Assembly (NCBI RefSeq): GCF_033473495.1
Contig: NC_088942.1
Span: 2,108,001 to 2,172,000, forward strand
Origin: Cercospora beticola
Taxonomy: Eukaryota > Ascomycota > Dothideomycetes > Mycosphaerellales > Mycosphaerellaceae
Direction of reading: 5' to 3'
DNA: 64,000 bases
Below are positions 52,937-62,409 of the stretch, piece after piece. Positions within the stretch are counted from its first letter, which is position 1, and each line of letters begins with the position of its first letter. A program made the translations under genes and the position numbers. The notes beneath the pieces were generated by a model that was given only the letters and a program-made list of their open reading frames with translations, searched no databases and was not told the DNA's origin.

Positions 52937-53389
52937 ATGGCGAAAAACGATACGATCGATGAACACGCCCGTCGGACTGCCTGGTTGCTTTTAAGGACAT
53001 GGTACTCTACATTGAAGAGCATGAGCATAGAGGGGGTGGCACGCTGAAGATGAGATTTTGTTTTGCGCAGAAGAAGCTGCGCGTTGTATGATGGAGCGGA
53101 CTGAGATACCATAGCGGGGACAGTGCTGGTCTGCGAAGAGTTGAGTACGTGGTATGGGAAGCAAAGCTACACCAATCGCATCCGCATGAGCGATGACTAC
53201 GGATGTGACAAGAGCGTGAGAGAAAGTCCGATAAGTTCTCGACTAGAGCGAAGGCAACAGCAAGCATAAGGCATCGTTCGGCAAATACGGTATCATCTAC
53301 ATGCATCTCTCATGTCGCAACGCCAGACAAAGACATTCCGTTCCATGCACGCCATAACGGCAAAGCAAAAGCGCTCATCAACATCATCC
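52937..53389. other. intergenic, convergent 3' ends
   Basis: 453 bp between NEDD8 and MCM4 stop codons; no gene, RNA or repeat recognised. Confidence 0.4.
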
Positions 53390-56300
53390 TCATGCAATTC
53401 CCGTGATCCTCCTGATGCTTCTCCTGGCACCTTCACCGAGCACTTGGACTTTCCCTTCAGCTTCCAAGCTCCTGATAGCCTCCGCGAAATCTTGCCCTTC
53501 AATTGGCACAGAGCTCTGCTCAGTCATCGTCCTCACGACTTCTCCATACCTCGCGCTCTGCGCGCCAGATCTGAGCATCTCATCCAGCACCGATAGCACA
53601 CCATTCTTGAGGTCTTCTTTCCGCTTCCGTTCGCTCGCGCTTGTGCCCTCGGTCAATAGCCCCATGTCGATGAGACCTGTGCGGGCATCTGTAGCAGCTT
53701 GCTTGAGAGCTGATTGGATCAGACGCACAGCTTCGTCGACATCGCTTTCATCGACAGTCTCCGAAAGTCGCATCTTTGCATGAGCTTCGGATAGGCGAAT
53801 CATAGATTCGAGTTGACGAGTTGTGGCTGTGATCCGGCGTTCCGAAGCTCGGATATCTTCACCCAGTTTACGCATGGCAACATACGACTTGACTAAGGCA
53901 TCTGCTGCGGGTTGTGTGATCTTTGGGTGGATGTTTGAGCGAGCATAGGAGATGTAGGATGTCAGAAATTCCACAGGCTGGAGAGCGAGATCAGTATGTC
54001 AAAATACTTCAATGCAATGTGCAAGATAACTTACCAGAATTTCATCTCTGCTTGCATTATCCGGGTTGTCCTCAAGATACATGCCGACCAAATGGCGAGC
54101 GAGCTTGCGATCTGCAGATTCATCGATACGATCCAGTACCAGGTAGACAAGATCAAAACGTGACAACAATGTCGGAGGAAGATCAATGTTCTGCGGTACA
54201 GGCAAGTTTGGATTGTACTTGCTGCCAATGGGGTTAGCAGAAGCCAAAACGGACGTTCTGGCGTTGAGCGTGGTAATGATGCCAGCCTTTGCGATGGAAA
54301 CAGTTTGCTGTTCCATCACTTCGTGCAACACTGAGCGAGTAGCGTCTGACATCTTGTCGAATTCGTCGATGCAACAGACACCACCATCAGAGAGGACCAG
54401 GGCACCAGATTCGAGAACCAGAGATCGCGTTTCTGGGTCGCGGGTGACATAGGCTGTGAGACCCACAGCAGAAGAGCCCTTGCCTGATGTGTACACTCCA
54501 CGAGGAGCAATTTTGTGGATGTACTCCAGCATCTTCGACTTCGATGTCGACGGGTCACCACATAGCAGGACGTTGATGTCTCCTCGGTATTTAGGCGAAC
54601 CACCTTTTTCGAAGCTCTTGTTCGTGCCACCGAACAGCTGCAGGAGAATGCCTTTCTTGACGTCGTCCATCTCATAAATTGATGGGGCAAGCGATCGTGC
54701 AAGGAGTTCGTAAACGTCAGGCCTGGCGGCAGTTTCCTTGATCTTGGTCTCTTCCTCTTCGCTGACTTTACGAGTCTCTTCAATGCTCCCAGCAGCTTGT
54801 TCAGCAAGTTGCTCTTCGATCGTCGTTGTGTCGATGCCCATTCGCTTCTTGTCAACTTTCTGGATGTGCAAGCAATCGACGTAGGTCTTGAAGATGTTCT
54901 TGACTGATCGCTGGCGTGGATTCACGCGAACTTGGTTGCACTTGAAGATACCAGTGATCTCAACCCTGTCTCCAGCTTTGCAGACATCGACAAGCTCATC
55001 ATAGGCACACAAGCTGACTGAATGTGGTGTCTGACCATCAGGAACGGAGTCAGGTGTTTCTTGGAGCTTGATAACTTGCTTGTCGGCGAAGCCTGAACGA
55101 TTGTGCACAATCTGCATGCTGTTGCTAGCACTGCAGACCTCGCGCGGGCATCGCGTAGGTTCAGCAATCTTGCCGCGGTCAAGGTCGACCTTGACTGTAT
55201 GATGGCAGACAGAGCAGCGAAAGAATGCATCCTTCATATCTGGGATAATTGGCGTTGTTCGGATAACCAGACCTTTGACGGAGACCAGCTGATCCATGTC
55301 TTTGGGGTTCAGCTCTCGCAGATTGATATTCCTGTCGAGGCCGAATGGTCGTACACGGTACGAAGAGCTCTCGACCTCAGCATAGAGATCCTGCTCATCA
55401 GATGCGCTCTGCTGTGTCGGTCTTGGAGTATCGCCATTCATATCGTTGTCCACATCTGAGCTGGGCATTGGTGGCATAGAGCTAGAGTCTCTCGCACGGT
55501 CTTGGCCATTCTGCTGCGAAGCCTGCGATCTCCTCTCGCTCATCTTCTTCTCTGCAAGCTCGAGTAGCGTATCCTTCACAGCGGAATCGATAAGCGGAAC
55601 CAGTTCGCTTGGGTAGGCTTGCAGCTGATGCCACAGCTTCCTTGTGCCTGGATATGACTTGAGATTCCTGCAGTCCAGATAAAAGCACTTTGTTCCCAAC
55701 TCAAGCATAGTCTCCAGTTGTGCAAGGGCCTCTTTCTCAGCGGCAGGCTCTCCGGGCGCCACATATTCTCCCTCCATAAGCTCGCCATCCTGAAGCATAC
55801 GGTATTTCTTCTGGAAGTTGTACAAGTAATCCTTGAAAGCAGACCACGAATCAGTGACGGAAATGTTGGTACCCCAGATGAGCCTGGTTCCACGGCCTCC
55901 AAGCGCAGCAGCATCTGATGTGTCTGGGTTGAGGTTGGAGAAGGTATTCGCGTCCGATTCTCCCTGCACTGGTGCACCGTTCTCGTCGACGAAAAGCTGT
56001 CTTCGGCGCCCGCTGTTCTCCAGCAGATCTGAGTTGATATCGTGTCGTCTTTCTCTTGCGTTGGACTGACTGCCTATGCCTCCTGATCGAACGAACAGTC
56101 CTGTAGAGCTCGTTCCGTGCTGGCGCTGACCGTTCGAAACTGGACCTGCAGCATCGGAACTTGTCGCATAATGAATCGGCGATGAATCTATGTCATTCTC
56201 AGCGACGGTCTGATAGCCTGTGTTGCAAACTTACCACCAATGCCACCATTCGCCCTAGGCGTTCTTCCTCCATCGCTGCTAAATCCAGCAGGTGTGTTTG

Positions 56301-56664
56301 CATCCGTTCGCTGCTTCAGTGGGCTGCTACCATTGACACTGCCTCTCGCTGGCACTCCCAAACTCTGGCTTTGCGACTGCGATTGACTTCCCGCAGGCGA
56401 GCTCCTGAAGAACAACGGACTGCTGGCGGGAGGAGCTTGGCTCTGGCTATTGCTATTCTGTGTAGTCCTCGGTGTCCCTCTCTGCGATGATGCTGCATTG
56501 GCTTCCGATTGCAATTGCGCGTCTGGCAGGTCTTCTCCTTCGGGGAGGGGCGGGTCGCTGGCGGGTGGTTCTGAAGACCGTGGGGCCTGCGAGCCGCGTT
56601 GTGAACGGCGAGGGGTATTATTCGCGCTCCCTCGCGTTGAGCGTCTCTGTGTCGGCGACGACAT
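53390..56664 (-). CDS. MCM4: replicative helicase subunit Mcm4
   Basis: Three exons: 56235-56664, 54035-56187 and 53390-53977; product 1056 aa. Mcm4 is one of the six subunits of the MCM2-7 helicase that unwinds origins. The N-terminus (about 1-200) is Ser/Thr/Pro/Gln-rich with several SP/TP sites for DDK and CDK, as usual for Mcm4, and contains the SSPIHY block created at the first splice join. A zinc finger CSVCHH...CPREVC lies near 467-494. The AAA+ core has Walker A GDPSTSKSKML at about 685, Walker B VCCIDEFDKM and arginine finger LLSRFDLVYL. A winged-helix end closes the protein. Intron 2 lies between EIL and PVEFLTSYI. The first intron is 47 nt with the acceptor chosen by frame. Confidence 0.95.
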
Positions 56665-56919
56665 TTCCGGTGTGTTTTCGCCTGTTGCGAGGTGGAATAC
56701 GATACAGCGAGGTCTGATGGGAGAGGAGCTTTCTGCAGCCCAGAAGCGCGCGTACCACTTTACACGAAAGATCCGCGTCGCGTCCGCTCGACGTGTTGCA
56801 GCCACCGTTGATGATTGGCGCAGAGCCGAGAAGTGAGACCCTGCTAACTCGCTTTCCCACGATTTCCAAACATGACGCTTGACTAACACTGCTCTACAAC
56901 CACATCTCTTGAACTGAAG
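56665..56919. promoter_or_regulatory. shared divergent promoter MCM4 / TBCA
   Basis: 255 bp separate the two start codons. The MCM4 frame stays open upstream of its ATG, but only the MSSPTQRR start gives the Ser/Thr-rich N-terminus. No clear cell-cycle box was found. Confidence 0.45.
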
Positions 56920-57451
56920 ATGCCTGCACCCTCACGGATCTCGATCGCCACATCGGCGCTGAACAGGTTGGTCAAGGAGGAAAAGTCATACCGCAACGAG
57001 CACGAGTCGCAGAAAGAACGAATTGCCAAGCTCGAAGCCAGCCAAGGAGACGATGAGAACGCAGAATACATATTGAGACAAGAGGTAAGTCATAATCGGA
57101 GTTGTCCGAGGTGTTCTTACAGACTATCATTCGTATTATTGTCGTTTCATTCATTGAACACTTCAGTACGCCTTCGCTAAACCCCAAGAGTGCTAATGTA
57201 CAATTCCACAGCGCAAAGCGCTCGAGGAGACCGAGGCTATGTTTCCGCAGCTCAAGCTGAAGATTACTGAAGCCAAGGAGAAGCTCGAGGCCCAGCTGGT
57301 AAGTGTCCTTTGAGCTCATATCATGTGCTAGTCTGATGCCGCACAGGAGCAGGACAAAGGCCCTGGCGATCAAAGCAACACGCCAGAAGATGTCACCAAA
57401 GCCAAGGAGGCCATAGCCGCAGCACTGGTCGCTATTCGCGAGTCGTCGTGA
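56920..57451 (+). CDS. tubulin-binding cofactor A (prefoldin-like three-helix chaperone)
   Basis: Three exons: 56920-57084, 57212-57298 and 57347-57451; product 118 aa. TBCA/Rbl2 captures beta-tubulin released from the chaperonin and keeps free beta-tubulin in check. The sequence is all helical: SRISIATSALNRLVKEEKSY with the conserved RLVKEE, then ESQKERIAKLEA, EYILRQE-RKALEETEAMFPQL and LKITEAKEKLEAQL. Length and helix order fit the ~110-aa family. All three exons are in phase 0, each ending in a GTAAGT donor. A short prefoldin-type protein is the only realistic alternative. Confidence 0.9.
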
Positions 57452-57571
57452 GCTGCTAGCTGTGGGTGACGGATTGGTGTTGATTCGGACAGGGCCGTGA
57501 TAGAAAGTCGAAGGTCTGCATCACTACGAGCAGCCAATGTACGCTTCCAAGACGCGAACATCGTGCCGATC

Positions 57572-58699
57572 TCAGTGTCTGGCCTTCTTCGTTGTCTTCA
57601 TGAATATCGATCCAGCTGCTGCGGGTCGCTTCTTGACGACTACGGGTGCAGGGCTGGCCGTCTTCGGTGGAGATGCTGCCTGTGCCGGAGGAGAAGCGGC
57701 AGGACTACTGGCTTGCGATTTAGCGGGTTGCTTCTGTGGCTCTGGAGATGCAGCCTGTGGTGTAGACCCGAAATCGAATTTTGCTGATGATGATTTCTTC
57801 GCCCTGGCAGCCGCATTTGCAGATTGTGTAAGTGCCCTGAGCTTGGCCTCATTGACCTCCCTTGCCTGTCGGACCACAGCTTCGTTCTGGCTCCGGTGGG
57901 CGGCTGCAAACTGTGCAGCACCCTTTCTGCCAGGAGCTTGAACCTTGAAGTTCGCGTTCATTCTTCGCTGTTCCTGAAGCAGGTCTTTCTGGTGGGGCAG
58001 CAGCTCACGAGGAGCAATTTCCATTCGGCCTCGCTGACCAGCCTCTCGGAGCATACTCGCAGGAGCCTCTTTGATTTGTCTGGATGCCCGGATAGAGTTT
58101 CCAGCGTGTGCATTGGACTGAAATGGACGACTGAGGCTCATCTGCTTGGAATTGGCCGCAGAACGGTTCCTGATCGCGGCGATTGCATCAGCGCCAGTCT
58201 TTGCCTTGTGAGCCTCTATTGGCGGTTTGCGCTCCCAACTGGTTGTGCCCCTCTTGCGCGTGCCGTCCACGAAGATTGCCGGACCCTCGCGAGCATGGTG
58301 CATGACCTTATCCACAATGACGGCCTTTTTGTTCTCCCTGTTGACTTTGTCGCCCAAAAGCGTAATACGAAGCTGTTCCTCCTGTTCGGCTTCACGAGCC
58401 TTTTCGGCGCGCATGAGCTTTCTGTAGACTTTGTGCCAACTGGCCGGATTCTTGGGGTAGAGCATGTTCTCTTCCGGTAAATTGGGCATGTCGCGCTTGA
58501 TCATAGCTTGCCAGAACTCGCCCGTGTGCTCTGCGAGTTGCGGTGAATTTCTCTCAATCTCGAGCAGCTGCTCCGGGTCGTGCACTCTCTTGAGTATTGG
58601 GCGTGCCATGTCGAAAGGCATGTCGGCGAGGTTGTCGATGGAGTCGATGTTGCGCTGGGCGCAGCGAATGGCCATGGCGAGGAGTGTTGAGACAGTCAT
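57572..58699 (-). CDS. ELA1: elongin A-like transcription elongation / ubiquitin-ligase subunit
   Basis: Single exon, 375 aa, ATG at 58699 (MTVSTLLAM); the frame is open upstream but lacks an ATG. Elongin A contacts elongin C and, in yeast, joins Cul3 to ubiquitylate stalled RNA polymerase II. The N-terminal ~110 residues carry the elongin A domain: LAMAIRCAQRNIDSIDNLAD, then PFDMARPILKRVHDPEQLLE (BC-box and F-box-like part) and WQAMIKRDMPNLP. The middle is basic and helical (KVYRKLMRAEKAREAEQEEQ), and the C-terminal 100 residues are Ala/Pro/Ser low complexity ending KKARH. It is tail-to-tail with TBCA (120 bp apart) and diverges from THO7. Confidence 0.87.
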   Translation of the reverse strand: MTVSTLLAMAIRCAQRNIDSIDNLADMPFDMARPILKRVHDPEQLLEIERNSPQLAEHTGEFWQAMIKRDMPNLPEENMLYPKNPASWHKVYRKLMRAEKAREAEQEEQLRITLLGDKVNRENKKAVIVDKVMHHAREGPAIFVDGTRKRGTTSWERKPPIEAHKAKTGADAIAAIRNRSAANSKQMSLSRPFQSNAHAGNSIRASRQIKEAPASMLREAGQRGRMEIAPRELLPHQKDLLQEQRRMNANFKVQAPGRKGAAQFAAAHRSQNEAVVRQAREVNEAKLRALTQSANAAARAKKSSSAKFDFGSTPQAASPEPQKQPAKSQASSPAASPPAQAASPPKTASPAPVVVKKRPAAAGSIFMKTTKKARH

Positions 58700-59100
58700 T
58701 GCGGCAAAGGGGCCCGCAGCCAACTTATGTAGTTCGTCGTGCAATCGCTCACTCTATTGTTACCGGCGACAATAGGTCAACCTCGACTCGAACAATAGTA
58801 TGTTGCCACACGTGGGTTGTCACTCAATCTTCTGCTCCTGCAACTGATGTATTAGCCATAGGCTCGAAGTCATAGTTAGCAAGAGGCGAAATGAGTGCGC
58901 TCGGGCAGAGCGATGTGGGCATTGGTTTATATATGGGCATGGTGGAGGAAGGAAGGTAGAAGTGGAAGTGAAACTAGCTGCACGTGGTAGGCGGCGCATG
59001 ATCCCTGTCAGCCAAGCCAATCTCGTGAAGACGGCGACGGACAAAGAACATCATCCACGTCGTAAGCTACCACACCATTGGCCAGTCGCTGTACGGTGAG
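58700..59100. promoter_or_regulatory. shared divergent promoter elongin A / THO7
   Basis: 401 bp between divergent start codons. CACGTG hexamers occur near 58806 and 58981, about 175 bp apart. The string tttatatatg near 58929 is a possible TATA element. Confidence 0.45.
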
Positions 59101-60193
59101 ATGGCCGAAACAGATCAGCCATTAGCAGCTCTGCCTGAGCAGGCGCAAGAAGGTATCTCGTGTCTCTCTCAGAACCTGCAGACATTGACTAACCACATTC
59201 AAAGATGCTCTTCACGCGAACCGCCTGCTCGCAGTCGAGGAGCGACCATTCCAACGCGTCACCAAGCAACTTCTAAGCAACAGCTCAGCGTTACGGCCAT
59301 CACTATCCTATCTACCATCTCCACCTGCTGAGGGCGACGATGAGGCCCCAGTGTACGATGCGTCGCGAGTGGAGCGATTCCGCGAAGACGTGCTACTGGA
59401 CTTCGCATACCTCGAAAGCAGCATAATCCGCATTCAGCTTACGCTCTCCTCCAATCAGCGCGAACGCGAACGATACGCAGCCGAAAAGGCCAAGATTCTT
59501 GAAACCGCGCAGGCTGTCCGAGACAACACAGTTGAATTGAGGGGGAAGCTAGTCGAAGCACAGGAAGCCCTCGAGCGCAGAAAGGGCTACGATGTCATGG
59601 CGGCGAAGATCCTCGACGATAAGAAGCTCAAGAGTCGCGACGAGGCCAAGGCAGAGATCGACAAGCTTGAGAAGGAGATCGAAGACTTGCAGCACGAGAA
59701 CGCTGGATACGAGGGCACATGGCAGGAGCGACGAGAACAATACGACAGAATTGTTCGTGAGGGCGAAGCCATGATACGGCAAATCAAAGGGATCAAAGAT
59801 GAGCCAGAAGAGGAGAAAGGGGATGAAGAAATGGAGGATGAGCATGGAGACAAGGAAGAGGGCGACAACAGTGGTAGGAATACTCCAATGCAGGATGGCA
59901 GATCGCCTCAGCCTGCGGAGGCCAGCGACGCGACTCCTATGCCGGACAGTGGCGAAGCTGGGGAGGGAAGTTTTGAAGGCACGCCCGCGCGTCCGACCAA
60001 CAAATTCCTGGAAGTGGACGATGCGACCAGATCTGGGAGTCGTGTCTCGTCACCTTTGTCACAACCTGCACACATGCCCGATGATGTGGACATGGGCGAT
60101 ACTCCGCTCGCGACGGCAGAGACACCGAGCAATGGCGAGGCACAGGTTGCAACGCCTAGCGATGCGATGGCTGAGACCATGGACGAGTCTTGA
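59101..60193 (+). CDS. THO complex subunit 7 (Tho7/Mft1-like)
   Basis: Two exons, 59101-59152 and 59205-60193 with a 52-nt intron; product 346 aa. THO couples transcription to mRNA packaging and export. After splicing the conserved block reads DALHANRLLAVEERPFQRVTK, followed by SALRPSLSYLPSPP. The central region (about 75-215) is coiled coil, starting SRVERFREDVLLDFAYLESS and containing YAAEKAKILETAQAVRDNTV. This matches the Tho7 family helix. The C-terminal ~130 residues are acidic and disordered (EPEEEKGDEEMEDE), with several Thr-Pro sites. The acceptor is AAAG, the least usual form of the consensus, but no other keeps the frame. Confidence 0.87.
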
Positions 60194-60869
60194 GCAGGAT
60201 TGAGAACCAGCAGAGCGGGATCACAGACGTCTGGTTATTCCATTTTGCATGGCACCATGTTGGGAACCTTCCGTTGACCGGAACACCCGGTAAACGCGCA
60301 TATCCTCGAGCGTCGAAAAGCCCTGGCTCACATTTTCATTGCGACACGTTCATGAGCTTCTGACGCCGCTGAAAGCTTCGGCCATACTGTCTCCGTTCTG
60401 ACAACGAGACCTGACACAACGCTACCCAGTGCTTCTGAACCTCCTCAATAGCTCGCTTGCTTAGCGGAATCAGATGGAGTGCCCGAGTGTCTTGACCTTC
60501 GAACTTCGAACGGAGCTACTTCAACCCCGGCCATGTAACACCACAGGAACCTTCGCAACAGAAGCGGAACAAGCCATATCTCGATTGATGTAGTTGCTCG
60601 AATCCTCATCGCTAAGACTACGTTCGAACTGTTCGCGAACGCATCCACGCCAAATACTCCAGTGAGCCATATTGCTCTCCGGCACGGGCAGGTATTGCCC
60701 TTCGCTCGGTCTCGGTAGCATCCCACTGCGCTCCTCTTGCATAGACAGGATTGTGCAAAGAATGATTCTCCGCCATTCTGAGCAAGGCTGCGCGCCATGC
60801 CGAATTTCCTCGGCCAGCAATTGAGGTCCTCATATAGCTCTCGATCTCATCATCAATCCTTTGCAATTC
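60194..60869. other. intergenic, convergent 3' ends
   Basis: 676 bp between THO7 and LSM12 stops. A minus-strand open frame of 83 codons (60618-60866), directly downstream of the LSM12 stop, has protein-like composition (RIDDEIESYMRTSIAGRGN) but no ATG at its start and no known motif. It is not called as a gene. Confidence 0.4.
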
Positions 60870-61704
60870 TCAGCCACCCTTCCTCACACCTCCTGAAGCT
60901 GCCGACAATCCCAACTTCTTCCTCTCCCCCTCAATAACCCTCTTCACAAGCTGCAACACGGCCTGCTTGTCTGCCGGCGCAACACAATTCGCTGGCTCAA
61001 ACGGGGCGGAGACCATGACTGCATCGTGAACAATCATCTGTGGACCATCGCGTCCCGCGTGCCATCGTACTGGGATATTGCTGTAAAGACATACCGTTAG
61101 CATAGAGTATACGCAAGACATTCATAGACAAGAGTTTCCCACATACACTTGTCTCAACCGATCATATAACCTCTGCGCATCCTCACTGACTCCCTGTCCC
61201 TTATGTTGCTTCTCCTCTCGTAACTGTTCCACACGCTTCTCCAGCCGATTCTGCAAGTATCGCGTATCAATCTTCGTAGGGGCAGTTTGGCTCAGGTAAT
61301 CTTTCTCGCCGAGCGATAGGACATGGAATTCGCGGATCGAAGCTATAGGGATGATATGGTAGTCGCCTGGGACAGAAGCGGGATTCGTGGAAGGGTTCGG
61401 TGGTGGGGAGCGCGTGTTGAGAGCTATGAGGCGGAGGGTGGGGTCGACGGTGTAGAGCGTTCCTTCGAAGGTGGTGTTGAGGGTGTTGGTGAGGCGGACA
61501 CTGTGAAGAGTATCTTGGGTTAGCTGGTGTCTGTGTGTGTGACTTGCGGTGTGGGTTTGAGCTGCAGGTTCATGCGGAATATGTGCTTGCGTACCGGCCT
61601 CCGACTGCTTTCATGGCGGTTTCCATGACTTCGCCTGGGAGTGGGCTGCCCGTCTGCTTGGGTGTTGCAACTCTTCCCGAATTGCGCTTTGCTACATCGG
61701 CCAT
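60870..61704 (-). CDS. LSM12: Lsm12-type protein with anticodon-binding-like (AD) domain
   Basis: Three exons: 61595-61704, 61147-61500 and 60870-61080; product 224 aa. Lsm12 associates with ribosomes and Pbp1/ataxin-2 in RNA regulation. A ~37-residue N-terminal leader (MADVAKRNSGR) precedes an Sm-like fold: VRLTNTLNTTFEGTLYTVDP, LRLIALNTR and YHIIPIASIREFHVLS. The AD domain contains IDTRYLQNRLEKRVEQLREE, SEDAQRLYDRLRQV, then IPVRWHAGRDGPQMIVHDAV and VVSAPFEP-like VSAPFEPANC. Exon 2 ends GT and exon 3 begins C, restoring RQVNIPVRW. The length and order of the two domains match Lsm12 well. Confidence 0.9.
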
Positions 61705-62409
61705 AATTGCGTTGTCGTAGCAGTGGGTTACTAGTCACGCCGTATCGGCTGTCTTGGGTGCTGCGCGTCTGAGGGATAGCTGTCGTGCGGCCTCTCCTGG
61801 TTGTCGCAAGTCGTGCACACGAAATCCCTGAAAGTGCAAGGTCGCGCTTGAGATCGCAGTGAAAGCACACGAAACGAAGTGTGTGAGCGAGTGACGAAGA
61901 AAGCAAGGCTACAGGTGACAGATGCGCTACACACACTTTGGAGTCGTGAGGTCCGAGCTGTCGTGGTAGAGAACGAAGTTGGCTTCCCATTCGTTCACTT
62001 GCCAGACCCACGCTTGTCCAACGTCTCCTTGGATGTGGATGTGGTCGTTGACATATACGGGACGGATGAATCGGCTCTAAGATACTCAATAAATGCCCAA
62101 CGTGTCATGCACATCCAAATCCGCTCGACCCCATCCCAGTCCTCCGCTCCACACGAACCGCCTTGCTTTCTCTGAGGCCCCATGGCCCCTAACCGCAGAT
62201 ACCTCTGAATGCAGCTAACTCTGAGTGTAAGCGCCTAACCATGTTGGCTCTCAATCCTTTGAAAGCTTTGCTTATTGGCTTAGCGACCTGCGGTTGCACT
62301 CAGAGGCAGTGACATCCAGAGGCAACCACGGTTACCTGTGACCACAGTAGTCTTGAAGGAAGTACAGCTTCACAGCGTCAGACTGGAGCCAGGCCACAGC
62401 CAAAGGACC
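61705..62409. other. intergenic / LSM12 promoter
   Basis: 705 bp between two minus-strand genes. A minus-strand ORF of 62 codons (61995-62183, MGPQRKQGG) and an overlapping frame with protein-like sequence (VYVNDHIHIQGDVGQ) are present. Neither could be joined into a credible gene. Confidence 0.4.

Noticed and set aside
60618..60866. 83-codon protein-like frame just downstream of LSM12
   Set aside because: No ATG at its start and no recognisable family; LSM12 ends normally before it. Could be a relic, but the evidence is too thin.
61925..62183. Possible small gene upstream of LSM12 (VYVNDHIHIQGDVGQ frame)
   Set aside because: It needs an intron with a poor donor (GTCGAG) and yields only about 60 residues with no known motif.
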